From Marinihelvus sp963695135 (GTDB lineage: Bacteria; Pseudomonadota; Gammaproteobacteria; Xanthomonadales; SZUA-36), in assembly GCA_963695135.1 (NCBI GenBank), contig CAVOGA010000001.1:434001-498000 (forward strand): 64,000 bases of DNA, given 5' to 3'. Shown here piece by piece: positions 1 to 8,008 of this stretch (the first letter of the stretch is position 1; the number at the start of each line of letters is the position of its first letter). The notes under the pieces were generated by a model. The model was not told the DNA's origin and did not search any database. It worked only from the letters and a program-made list of their open reading frames with translations. A program made the translations under genes and the position numbers.

Positions 1-678
1 CAGCGGGGTCAGCGCTTCGGTGCGGAGTCCCGGCCAGCTAACCGCACCCTCGCGCAGGTCCAGGTCGAGGACCGGCGCCGCGCCGTGAACGCTTGCAGGG
101 GTTTCCGGCACCAGCAGCAATGCAAAGGCGCAGGCCTCGGGGATATCGGCAATCAGGCGGAACGGCTCCGGCGAGGCAATGTCCTGGCAGGCCCAGAGCA
201 CCGGCACCTGCTCGGTCACGCACTGGGTCGCCGCCTCCAGCAGGCTCACGGGCACCGTGTCCCGGAAGCCCGCCACCGCGTTGCTGCTGCGCCGCGCGCC
301 CTGGCTGATCGACCAGTAACCGACCGGCGCATTGTGAACCGAGTTGTGAAACTTGGTCGGCGATACCAGCGGCTGGTCACTGGCCAGGGTGCGGCACATG
401 TAATCGGTAATATCCATGTCGCCCATGCCCGAGGCAAAAACGCAAACCGCCTCCTGAGGCGCCACCCCGGCCATTGCGCAGGCCTGTTCCGCCACTTCGA
501 CCGCCAGCTTGACGGACAGCGGCGCGCGCCGCCGTTCCCGCGGCGGGATGCAGGCCGGCGCCGGGCGGGCGGTCTGACGCTCGGACGGCGCAGCGCCACC
601 CCGCAGCCAGTCCCTGAGCGACTGCCAGTCGCTGAACCCCGGACCCCAGGCGCCGACGCCGGCAATCTGCAGCCTCAC
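1..678 (-). CDS. apeC: Ketosynthase-like chain-length factor (ApeC type), 3' end cut by window
   Basis: A GTG-started frame of 226 codons runs off the left edge. The protein begins RLQIAGVGAWGPGF and has the region TKFHNSVHNAPVGYW, which fits the short ketoacyl-synthase-like proteins (Ketoacyl-synt_2 family, usually about 240 residues), so only a short C-terminal tail should be missing. No ketosynthase active-site cysteine is seen. In aryl-polyene pathways such a protein pairs with an active ketosynthase as its chain-length partner. The start overlaps the stop of the ketosynthase gene in GTGA, which implies translational coupling with that partner. Function is inferred from family and neighbours. 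Confidence 0.82.
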   Translation of the reverse strand, partial: MRLQIAGVGAWGPGFSDWQSLRDWLRGGAAPSERQTARPAPACIPPRERRRAPLSVKLAVEVAEQACAMAGVAPQEAVCVFASGMGDMDITDYMCRTLASDQPLVSPTKFHNSVHNAPVGYWSISQGARRSSNAVAGFRDTVPVSLLEAATQCVTEQVPVLWACQDIASPEPFRLIADIPEACAFALLLVPETPASVHGAAPVLDLDLREGAVSWPGLRTEALTPL

Positions 679-1880
679 CCGGACACCTTCGAGAACACCA
701 GGCTGCAGTTATTGCCGCCAAAACCAAAGGAGTTGGTCATCGCATGCTGCAGGGACCGCTCCGCATTGTCGCGGGCAACGGGAAAGGCCATGCCCGGGTC
801 CGGCTCATCGAGATTCAGCGTGCCGGGCAAGCGACCGCTTTGCAGCGCCTCCAGCGTAATCACTGACTCCAGGATGCCGGCAGCGCCCAGTGTGTGGCCG
901 GTCCAGCCCTTGGTCGATGATACGAACACCTCCGGCGGCAGCAGCGTCGCCAGCGCGTCCGCTTCCGCCCGGTCATTGGCCTGGCTGGCTGTGCCGTGCA
1001 GGTTCACGTAGCCCAGCTCTGACCCGTCAATGCCGGCGCGGCCGAGCGCATCGCGCATGGAGCGCTGGGCGCCCTCGCCGCCCGGCGGCGGCTGGGACAT
1101 ATGGTAGGCATCGGAGCTCTCGCCGTATCCGGCCAGGCGGATCGCCCCGGCGGGCGCGTCCGCGGCCCGCATCAGGATCGCGTAGCCGGCCGCTTCGCCC
1201 AGGTTGATGCCATTGCGATTGGCGTCAAAAGGCCGGCAAGGGTCCGGGGACGTCAGTTCCAGCGACTGGAAGCCCGCCAGCACGCTGTGGCACAGGGAGT
1301 CGATTCCACCCACCAGGACCGCATCGACCAGCCCGGCCTGCAGCCACCGCCAGCCGGTCGCAAAGACGCGGGCGCTGGACGCACAGGCGGTGCTGATGGT
1401 GATCTGCGGACCCCTCAGGCCGGTCAGGTGCGCCACGTAGGCGCCCGGCGAGTGCGGGTTGTGCACCCGGGGCTGGCAATAGCCCCCGGCAAAGACCGGT
1501 TCAGCGCCCAGGGCATAGGCCTCTTCCGTGCGCCCGATGCTGGATGTGCTGGTGCCGATGGCCACACCCACGCGGTGCGGTCCGAAGCGCTCCCGGCACC
1601 CGGCCACCTGGTCCAGGAACCCGTCCGCCTCCAGGCCGATCCGCACCAGCGCGTTGTTGCGGCTCTCCCAGTGCTCCTGGCCCGTCCAGTCAACCGCTCC
1701 TTCCTCGTCAGCGCCGTCAATACGGCCAATCCAGGTGTCGACCCGGGAGCGCGGAAAGTCGTTGCGCCGCAGCCCGCTGCGGCGCTCGTCGAGCGCCCGG
1801 CGCAAGGCATCGACGCCCCGGCCAACGGCGCTGGTCTGCGTATACGCCGTGACCCGGCAATCAATGGCAGAATGGGAAAT
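675..1880 (-). CDS. apeO: 3-oxoacyl-ACP synthase (ApeO-like ketosynthase), probable ATT start
   Basis: A full ketosynthase of about 401 residues that would condense malonyl-ACP onto a growing aryl polyene chain. The active-site cysteine lies in STACASSA, and the two histidines in NLHGTAS and TGHTLGAAG. The first ordinary start in this frame is TTG at 1803-1805, but that would cut off the N-terminal strand VTAYTQTSAVGRG, which every ketosynthase needs. The frame is open further upstream to an ATT codon at 1878-1880, preceded by GGAG at a spacing of six bases. ATT is therefore the likely start, as known for infC. The gene is translationally coupled to the chain-length factor and diverges from the acyltransferase gene with only 45 bases between them. 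Confidence 0.85.
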   Translation of the reverse strand: MSHSAIDCRVTAYTQTSAVGRGVDALRRALDERRSGLRRNDFPRSRVDTWIGRIDGADEEGAVDWTGQEHWESRNNALVRIGLEADGFLDQVAGCRERFGPHRVGVAIGTSTSSIGRTEEAYALGAEPVFAGGYCQPRVHNPHSPGAYVAHLTGLRGPQITISTACASSARVFATGWRWLQAGLVDAVLVGGIDSLCHSVLAGFQSLELTSPDPCRPFDANRNGINLGEAAGYAILMRAADAPAGAIRLAGYGESSDAYHMSQPPPGGEGAQRSMRDALGRAGIDGSELGYVNLHGTASQANDRAEADALATLLPPEVFVSSTKGWTGHTLGAAGILESVITLEALQSGRLPGTLNLDEPDPGMAFPVARDNAERSLQHAMTNSFGFGGNNCSLVFSKVSG

Positions 1881-1925
1881 GGTTGTCTCCGGAACAGAAC
1901 GGATGGGTCTTCAGGGACTTCTATT

Positions 1926-2744
1926 GTGACCATCGCCGAAGAAAACTCAACACATCGTGAAGGCGGCGGGCGACTGCCGCTGGACGGCCCCGTCGGGCTG
2001 GCGTGGCGTAAGCTCTGGACCGCGTTGTCCTTTTTGCTGTTTGGACTGGGCGCGGTGCTCTTTGGCACGGTTTATTTCCCCCTGCTCTGGCTGCTGGTGC
2101 GCCAGCGGGAGCGGCGGGAGCGGCTGGCGCGCCGGAGCATATCGGCCCTCTTCGGCCTGTTTATCCGCTTCATGGGCCTGTTCGTGCTTTCCTGGGAGTC
2201 GACCGGACTGCCGCCACACCGCGGGCAGCGCGGCCTGGTCGTGATCGCCAACCACCCCACCCTGATCGACGCGGTGTTTCTCATGTGGCTGCTGCCCGGC
2301 GCCGACTGCGTGGTCAAGGCCTCGCACTGGCGCAATCCGCTGCTGATGTTCGCGGTGCGCGCGGCCGGCTACCTGCCCAACGATGATGATGAGTTTCTCC
2401 TCACGGAGGGAACCCGCCGGGTACGGGCTGGCGGCTGCCTGCTGCTGTTTCCCCAGGGCACCCGCACGCGACCGGGTGAGGAACCGGTTTTTCGGCGCGG
2501 CGCAGCGGTGATCGCCGCCCGGTCCGGGGCCCCGTTGCTACCTGTGCGGATACGCTGCGCACCGCCCGCCCTGCGCAAGGGCGAGCCCTGGCTGGCCGCA
2601 CCGGCCCGCCGTGGTCATTTCACCATCCGGGCGCTGCCCGCCATCGAGCCGGGGCAGAGCTGTGGCGACGCCCCGGCAGAACGCGCCGGCACACGGCAAC
2701 TGACCGCAGAGCTTAGTGTCCTGCTGCTCGAGGAGGTAGAATAG
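1926..2744 (+). CDS. Lysophospholipid acyltransferase family protein
   Basis: A 272-residue membrane-bound acyltransferase of the PlsC/LPLAT family. The catalytic HX4D motif is NHPTLID, and the acceptor-site motif FPQGTRTRPGE follows. A hydrophobic stretch near residues 25-55 should anchor it in the inner membrane. Such enzymes occur in aryl-polyene clusters, where they probably help attach the polyene to a lipid-like anchor; that role is inferred. The GTG at 1926 is chosen because the longer upstream extension is antisense to the ketosynthase gene. It leads the plus-strand operon that continues through the ACP. Confidence 0.85.
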   Translation: MTIAEENSTHREGGGRLPLDGPVGLAWRKLWTALSFLLFGLGAVLFGTVYFPLLWLLVRQRERRERLARRSISALFGLFIRFMGLFVLSWESTGLPPHRGQRGLVVIANHPTLIDAVFLMWLLPGADCVVKASHWRNPLLMFAVRAAGYLPNDDDEFLLTEGTRRVRAGGCLLLFPQGTRTRPGEEPVFRRGAAVIAARSGAPLLPVRIRCAPPALRKGEPWLAAPARRGHFTIRALPAIEPGQSCGDAPAERAGTRQLTAELSVLLLEEVE

Positions 2745-2870
2745 GAGCGCTTGGCGTACCGGTGGCGGTCGCCGGACCGGCTCCGCAGAAGAGCCTGCAG
2801 ACAACCATCGCGACCGGTGCGTTCGGACTGGAACGTCCCGGCCGGGACGATTAAAAGGGACGGAATTGAT

Positions 2871-3116
2871 TTGAGCAAGCACGACAACCCCTTTCAGTAC
2901 GTTCACGACCTGCTGGTTGATGAATTTGACATTCCCTCCGAAGCGATCCGGCCCGAGGCCCGGCTGGCTGACGACCTGGGCATCGACAGCATTGACGCGG
3001 TGGACATGATCGTTCATATGCGCGAGGTGACCGGCGGGCGTATCACCCCGGAGCGTTTCAAGACCGTGCGCACCGTGCAGGATGTCGTGGACCTCGTCGA
3101 TCACGTCATGGCCTGA
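2871..3116 (+). CDS. Acyl carrier protein
   Basis: An 81-residue ACP. The phosphopantetheine attachment serine is Ser40 in DLGIDSIDAVDM. A TTG start at 2871 is preferred: it is six bases after GGA in a purine-rich stretch and gives a normal ACP length, whereas an ATG at 2751 would add 40 unrelated residues. It would carry the growing chain for the ketosynthases, ketoreductase and dehydratases in this cluster. E. coli-type clusters have two ACPs; only one is visible here. The probable activating enzyme is the phosphopantetheinyl transferase at 7316-8008. Confidence 0.9.
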   Translation: MSKHDNPFQYVHDLLVDEFDIPSEAIRPEARLADDLGIDSIDAVDMIVHMREVTGGRITPERFKTVRTVQDVVDLVDHVMA

Positions 3117-3762
3117 GTGGCGCGGCAAACCTACCACCACCGCGCAAAACCGCGGCCTCACGGGCGTCATCCTGCGAAGCCTGAGCATCCTGGCGCTGCT
3201 GGCCTATCCCTTCGCGGTTTACTTCGGCCTTGAACGCTTTGGGCCAACGGCGCTGGCCATCGCCCTCGGCATCCTGTTGCTGCTGCGCCTGGCCGCCGGT
3301 GGTCAGCTGGGAGCCCCGGGCCAGGCCCCATTCAATACCCCTCTGAAAGCGCTGGGCCTCGTGCTGATGGTTGCCCTGTTCATCACGGCCGCAGTGCTCT
3401 CCGGTGACGACCGGGTGCTGAAAGCCTACCCGGTGCTCATCAACCTGGGCCTGCTCGTGCTGTTTGCCCTCAGCCTGGTCTATCCCCCGACGGTTCCGGA
3501 GCGCGGCATGCGCCTGGCCGGACAGACCGTGCCGGAGGAGGCCCGCAGCTACCTGTGGTGGGTCACCCTGGCCTGGTGCGGCTTTTTTCTCTGCAACGGC
3601 CTGGTTGCCGCCTGGACCGCCCTGTTTGCGCCACTCGCCTACTGGACCGTGTACAACGGGCTGCTGTCCTATCTCCTGATCGGCGTGTTTTTTGCTGCCG
3701 AATACGGGGTACGTACGCTGGTCAAACGGCGGCACGCCCGCGGGCAGGACGCGAATGATTGA
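3082..3762 (+). CDS. COG4648-type integral membrane protein of the pigment cluster
   Basis: A 226-residue protein with about six hydrophobic segments, including LSILALLAYPFAVYFG, ALAIALGILLLLRL and YLLIGVFFAAEYG. It resembles the COG4648 membrane proteins found in aryl-polyene clusters (ApeG-like), whose role is not known. The only ATG in frame is at 3082, inside the ACP gene with a 35-base overlap and a poor ribosome site, so the true start is uncertain. Its 3' end overlaps the start of the next dehydratase gene by eight bases. Confidence 0.75.
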   Translation: MSWTSSITSWPEWRGKPTTTAQNRGLTGVILRSLSILALLAYPFAVYFGLERFGPTALAIALGILLLLRLAAGGQLGAPGQAPFNTPLKALGLVLMVALFITAAVLSGDDRVLKAYPVLINLGLLVLFALSLVYPPTVPERGMRLAGQTVPEEARSYLWWVTLAWCGFFLCNGLVAAWTALFAPLAYWTVYNGLLSYLLIGVFFAAEYGVRTLVKRRHARGQDAND

Positions 3763-4144
3763 AGTCATGCACCCCGGGCTTCCACAACGGTGGCCAGCCG
3801 GCGCCGGGGACCCGCAGGTCATCAGCGCAGCGAACACGGCAGAAGGCGTGGTGACCCTGGACCTGGACGTGCCCGCCGACTGTCCGTGGCTGGAAGGGCA
3901 TTTTCCCGGCCAGCCGGTCTTGCCCGGCGTGGTCCAGCTGCGCTGGGCCTTGCAGCTGGCGACCCTGATATGGCCCGACCTGCGCACGGTTGCTGCCGTG
4001 AGCAACCTGAAGTTCCAGAATCCCGTGCTGCCCCCGGCACAACTCCGCCTGCTGCTGCAGCGGCACCCGCAGGCGGCACGGATCGATTTCAGCTATCACC
4101 AGGGCGAACAGCGCTGCGCGCTGGGCCGGGCGGGCTACGCATGA
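3755..4144 (+). CDS. apeI: Hot-dog fold 3-hydroxyacyl-ACP dehydratase (ApeI-like)
   Basis: A 129-residue single hot-dog domain. The catalytic region GHFPGQPVLPGV matches FabA/FabZ dehydratases, including the histidine. It probably removes water from the 3-hydroxyacyl-ACP intermediate in each polyene extension cycle. In E. coli ApeI works this way; the assignment here rests on motif and position. The ATG at 3755 overlaps the membrane-protein gene, and the stop overlaps the glycosyltransferase start in ATGA. Confidence 0.8.
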   Translation: MIEVMHPGLPQRWPAGAGDPQVISAANTAEGVVTLDLDVPADCPWLEGHFPGQPVLPGVVQLRWALQLATLIWPDLRTVAAVSNLKFQNPVLPPAQLRLLLQRHPQAARIDFSYHQGEQRCALGRAGYA

Positions 4145-4920
4145 GTCCGTCCGGGGCCGGGCGGTTCCAGCCGGTGCTGCTGATACCGCACTACGAACAC
4201 CTGCGGCAGCTGCGCGACAGCCTGCCGGGTTTGCGCGCCGCCGGTGTGCCGCTGCTGGTGGTGGATGACGGCAGCAGCCGGGAAACCGTTCAACAGCTGG
4301 CGGAAACGGCAGCCGCGAACGATTTTGAACTGCTGTCGCTGCCGGTTAACGAGGGCAAGGGCAACGCCGTGATGGCGGGCTTTGCCCACGCCGCGGAGCG
4401 CGGGTTTACCCATGCGCTGCAAATGGATGCCGACGGGCAGCACGACCCCGCGGATATTGCCCGTTTCCTGGACGCTGCCGCGCGCCGGCCGGACACCATG
4501 GTTTGCGGCACGCCGGTCTTCGGCCCCGATGCCCCCCGGGTGCGGGTCTGGGGCCGAAAACTGACCGACGGGGTGGTGTTCCTGGAAACCTGGACGCGCG
4601 GTATCAGGGACTCACTGTGCGGCTTTCGGGTTTATCCGCTGGATGAGACGCTGCGGGTGATTGGCCGGCACCGCCCCGGCGCAAGAATGGATTTTGATGC
4701 GGAACTGCTGGTGAATGCCTGCTGGGACGGCATGCCGTTACATTTTCTGGATACGCGGGTGATCTATCCGGAAGCCGGGGTGTCCCACTTTCACTACCTG
4801 CGCGACAATCTGCGCATGGTCCGCATGCACCTTCGCCTGCTGGCACGGATGGCCTGGCGCTCGCCGGTGCTGCTGAAGCAGCGCCTGCAGGGCAATGGCC
4901 CGCGGGTCACGGGAAGCTGA
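4141..4920 (+). CDS. Glycosyltransferase family 2
   Basis: A 259-residue GT-A fold glycosyltransferase resembling dolichol-phosphate-mannose synthases. VVDDGSS near residue 42 and the metal-binding DADGQHD near residue 100 are visible. It starts IPHYEH and has no obvious membrane span except a weakly hydrophobic C-terminus. In aryl-polyene clusters a glycosyltransferase probably modifies the head group or lipid anchor; donor and acceptor cannot be read from the sequence. It is coupled by ATGA overlap to the dehydratase upstream and separated by three bases from the next dehydratase. Confidence 0.85.
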   Translation: MSPSGAGRFQPVLLIPHYEHLRQLRDSLPGLRAAGVPLLVVDDGSSRETVQQLAETAAANDFELLSLPVNEGKGNAVMAGFAHAAERGFTHALQMDADGQHDPADIARFLDAAARRPDTMVCGTPVFGPDAPRVRVWGRKLTDGVVFLETWTRGIRDSLCGFRVYPLDETLRVIGRHRPGARMDFDAELLVNACWDGMPLHFLDTRVIYPEAGVSHFHYLRDNLRMVRMHLRLLARMAWRSPVLLKQRLQGNGPRVTGS

Positions 4921-4923
4921 TTG

Positions 4924-5376
4924 ATGGACACGCGACAACTTACGGACATTCCGCTGGAAGACCTGGTGCCGCACCGTCCGCCGATGCTCCTGCCGGACCG
5001 GCTGGTCGACGGGGACAGCACGCAGGCCCGTACCCGGGTCACTATCACGGATGCCTGTCCGCTGATCGAACCCGGCCTGGGCCTGCCCACCTGGGCCCTG
5101 CTGGAGTTCTTTGCGCAGACCGCCGCCGTGATCGGGGGCCTCAAGGCCCGCGAAACCGGCGAGCCTGTCGGCCAGGGTTTCCTGCTGGGCACGCGCCGGC
5201 TGTCCTGCCCGGTCAGCCATATTCCCGTTGGCGCCACCCTGGTCCTTGCGGCAGAGACCGGCTTCGTCGACGAGAGCGGCATGGGGGCTTACCATTGCGC
5301 CACGGAATATGAAGGCCAGCCGATCACCTGCACGCTGACCGTTTACACACCCCCGACAGGAGCGTCTTCCCCATGA
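4924..5376 (+). CDS. apeP: Second hot-dog dehydratase (ApeP-like)
   Basis: A 150-residue hot-dog protein with PHRPPMLLPDRLV at the N-terminus and LLEFFAQTAAV at the central helix, both typical of FabZ-like ApeP proteins. It probably cooperates with the first dehydratase at a different chain length. Order and overlap with the ketoreductase and ketosynthase that follow match the P-Q-R arrangement of known aryl-polyene clusters. The ATG at 4924 is chosen; a TTG one codon upstream is possible. Confidence 0.8.
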   Translation: MDTRQLTDIPLEDLVPHRPPMLLPDRLVDGDSTQARTRVTITDACPLIEPGLGLPTWALLEFFAQTAAVIGGLKARETGEPVGQGFLLGTRRLSCPVSHIPVGATLVLAAETGFVDESGMGAYHCATEYEGQPITCTLTVYTPPTGASSP

Positions 5377-6116
5377 CTGATTCCCGCCCCGCTGTCCTTG
5401 TCACGGGCTCGAGCCGCGGCATCGGCCGCGCGATTGCCCTGGATCTCGCCGAGCATGGTTACGACCCGGTGATACATTGTCACAGCCGCCGGGAAGATGC
5501 CGAGTCCACCGCCGGGGAGGCGCGCCGCGCCGGCGCCGCCAGCCGGGTACTGCAATTTGACGTGACCGACCGCCCGACCACACGCGCCGCGCTGGAAGCG
5601 GACCTGGCGGCCCACGGCGCCTACTACGGCGTGGTGCTCAACTCCGGTATTGCCCGCGACGCGGCTTTCCCGATGCTGCAGGAGGATGACTGGGACCAGG
5701 TCATCGATACCAACCTGAACGGCTTTTACAACGTGCTCCACCCGCTGGTCATGCCCCTGGTGCGCCGGCGGCAACCGGCGCGCATCGTCACCCTGTCCTC
5801 CGTTTCCGGGCTCATCGGCAACCGGGGCCAGGTGAACTACAGCGCGTCCAAGGCCGGCATCATCGGCGCCACCAAGGCGCTGGCGGTCGAACTGGCCAGC
5901 CGGCGCATTACCGTCAACTGCGTCGCGCCGGGGTTAATCGAGACTGACATGATCATTGATATGCCGGACGAGGTCCGCCAACGGATGCTGGAACACATTC
6001 CCGCCGGACGCCTGGGCGAGCCGGGCGAGGTGGCCGCCGCAGTGCGTTTTCTGCTCAGCCCGGAAGCCGCCTACATCACGCGCCAGGTGATCTCGGTCAA
6101 CGGGGGCATGGCGTGA
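5373..6116 (+). CDS. apeQ: 3-oxoacyl-ACP reductase (FabG-like ApeQ)
   Basis: A 247-residue short-chain dehydrogenase. The nucleotide motif TGSSRGIGRAIA lies near the N-terminus, the catalytic YSASKAG is near residue 152 with its serine upstream, and the C-terminus is the typical VISVNGGMA of FabG. It would reduce the 3-keto group of the growing polyene with NAD(P)H. The start overlaps the dehydratase stop in ATGA, and the stop overlaps the next ketosynthase start in GTGA, so the three genes are tightly coupled. Confidence 0.9.
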   Translation: MTDSRPAVLVTGSSRGIGRAIALDLAEHGYDPVIHCHSRREDAESTAGEARRAGAASRVLQFDVTDRPTTRAALEADLAAHGAYYGVVLNSGIARDAAFPMLQEDDWDQVIDTNLNGFYNVLHPLVMPLVRRRQPARIVTLSSVSGLIGNRGQVNYSASKAGIIGATKALAVELASRRITVNCVAPGLIETDMIIDMPDEVRQRMLEHIPAGRLGEPGEVAAAVRFLLSPEAAYITRQVISVNGGMA

Positions 6117-7339
6117 CGCGACGCGTCGTGATCACCGGCGCCTCTGGATTTACCGGCCTGGGCGCGGACTGGCCCACCATCCGCACGGCCCTGGAACAGG
6201 GCCGCAGCAGCATCCGCCGCATGGATGACTGGGCAAAAATCCGCGGCCTGAACAGCCTGCTTGGCGCGCCGGTCAGCGACTTTGAACTGCCGGCGCACTA
6301 CACGCGCAAGCGCGCCCGCACGATGGGCCGCAACGCCCAGTTCGCGGTCCGCTCGGCCGAAATCGCCCTGGAACAGGCCGGCCTGCTGAATGATCCGGTG
6401 CTGACCTCCGGCCGCGCCGGCGTGTCCTACGGCTCCTCATCCGGAAGTTCAGACGCGCTGATCGAAATGGCCCACATCCTGGTCAGCGATACGGCGCGCA
6501 AGGTCAACGCCACCAGTTACATGCGCCTGATGGGGCATACGGCGGCAGCCAATATCGGCATCTTTTTCAAGCTGCGGGGGCGCGTGATTCCGACCATCAG
6601 CGCCTGTACCGCGGGCAGCCAGGGCATCGGCTATGCCTGGGAGGCGATCCGCCACGGGCTCCAGGACGTCATGCTGGCCGGGGGCAGCGAGGAGCTTTGC
6701 CCGACCCACGCCGGCGTTTTCGACATTCTTTACGCAACCAGCACCAACAACGAGCACCCGGACCAGACCCCGCGGCCGTTCGATATTGACCGTGACGGCC
6801 TGGTGGTCGGGGAGGGTGCGGCCACCCTGGTGCTCGAATCCCTGGACCATGCCAGGAGCCGATCTGCTCCGATCCTCGCCGAACTCGTCGGCTTTGCGAC
6901 GAATTCCGACGGAGATCACGTGACACGCCCGAACCGCGAATCGATGGCCCGCGTGATGCGCGATGCGCTGGAAACGGCCGGCTGCGACGCCGGCGATATC
7001 GGCTACGTGAATGCCCATGGCACGGCCACCACGACCGGTGATATTGCAGAGAGCCACGCCACCCGGGACGTTTTTGGCCCCGCAACCCCCGTCGCCTCGC
7101 TGAAGGGTTTTCTGGGCCACACGCTTGGCGCCTGCGGCGCCATCGAGGCGTGGCTGAGCCTGGAAATGATGCGGGCCGGCTGGTTTGCGCCCAACCACAA
7201 CCTGCAAACGGTCGACCCGGAGTGCGCGGAACTCGACTACCTGCAGGGCCGCGGGCGGGCTATCTCTACCGACACGGTCATGAGCAACAATTTTGCCTTT
7301 GGCGGGATCAATACCTCACTGATCCTGCGCGCTATCTGA
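6113..7339 (+). CDS. apeR: 3-oxoacyl-ACP synthase (ApeR-like ketosynthase)
   Basis: A 408-residue FabF-type ketosynthase with Cys165 in ISACTAGSQG and histidines in NAHGTAT and GHTLGACGA, so it is expected to be active. A GTG start at 6113 directly precedes VVITGASGFTGLG, the normal N-terminal strand. It is the last gene of the plus-strand pigment operon and converges on the phosphopantetheinyl transferase gene, with a 24-base overlap of the 3' ends. Confidence 0.9.
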   Translation: MTRRVVITGASGFTGLGADWPTIRTALEQGRSSIRRMDDWAKIRGLNSLLGAPVSDFELPAHYTRKRARTMGRNAQFAVRSAEIALEQAGLLNDPVLTSGRAGVSYGSSSGSSDALIEMAHILVSDTARKVNATSYMRLMGHTAAANIGIFFKLRGRVIPTISACTAGSQGIGYAWEAIRHGLQDVMLAGGSEELCPTHAGVFDILYATSTNNEHPDQTPRPFDIDRDGLVVGEGAATLVLESLDHARSRSAPILAELVGFATNSDGDHVTRPNRESMARVMRDALETAGCDAGDIGYVNAHGTATTTGDIAESHATRDVFGPATPVASLKGFLGHTLGACGAIEAWLSLEMMRAGWFAPNHNLQTVDPECAELDYLQGRGRAISTDTVMSNNFAFGGINTSLILRAI

Positions 7340-8008
7340 AGCATCCGGCGCCTCCGCCGGGGTGCGCACAGCCAGGCTGAGACAGCCTCCCGCCAGCGCC
7401 AGGCTCCACCAGACGCCGGTCGACAGACGCTGCGGCGCGGCAAACAGTCCCGGCGCGGCCGCGAGGACCTCGGCGTAGACCAGGTCCGGGGCATCCAGCA
7501 CAGACCCCCCGGCCAGCTTGCGCCACGCTTCCCACAGGGTCCAGGCCTGCAGATAGCCCGGCGGTTCCCGTTCGCCCCAGCCGAGACGCTCCGCGACTTC
7601 GGCAAGGTGCCGCGGCAGCCGCGATTCCACGTCCAGGCCGAGCGCGCAGTTGTCGCTGCCGGCCACCGCGATCCAGCGGTGGCAATGACTGATGGTGACC
7701 GGTCCCGAGGTGGGCAGCTGTTGTAAAAGCCAGCGGGAGGTAACGTACTCGGCGTAGCGGGCCGGACTGAGCAGCGATGCGGCACGGTCACGATCCCGCG
7801 GGTTCAGACTGCCGAGCAAGGTGGCCGGGTCCAGCTTGCCGACGGGCAGAATCAGTACCTGCGCCAGCACGACCCCGTCCAGCCTGACCGTTTCCCGGCG
7901 CAGAAGGCCGCTGCTGCGCATTTCGGCATCGGGGTTCGCTGCAGAGCCCGGCGTCGAACCCGGCGTCGATCCGGGTTTCAGTTCAGCGCCCCGTTTCCGG
8001 CCCGGCAT
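7316..8008 (-). CDS. 4'-phosphopantetheinyl transferase superfamily protein
   Basis: About 230 residues. The Mg-binding LGLDVES and the helix WTLWEAWRKLAG are the two hallmarks of Sfp/AcpT-type transferases. It should load the phosphopantetheine arm onto Ser40 of the cluster ACP. The start at 8008 overlaps the end of the esterase gene by 26 bases; an ATG at 7921 would skip a repetitive GSTPGSTPGS linker and is a real alternative. It is the last gene of a three-gene minus-strand operon that meets the pigment operon tail to tail. Confidence 0.85.
   Translation of the reverse strand: MPGRKRGAELKPGSTPGSTPGSAANPDAEMRSSGLLRRETVRLDGVVLAQVLILPVGKLDPATLLGSLNPRDRDRAASLLSPARYAEYVTSRWLLQQLPTSGPVTISHCHRWIAVAGSDNCALGLDVESRLPRHLAEVAERLGWGEREPPGYLQAWTLWEAWRKLAGGSVLDAPDLVYAEVLAAAPGLFAAPQRLSTGVWWSLALAGGCLSLAVRTPAEAPDASDSAQDQ

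Noticed and set aside
1101..1925. Long upstream extension of the acyltransferase frame
   Set aside because: It runs antisense through the ketosynthase gene and is low-complexity; the GTG at 1926 gives a normal family length.
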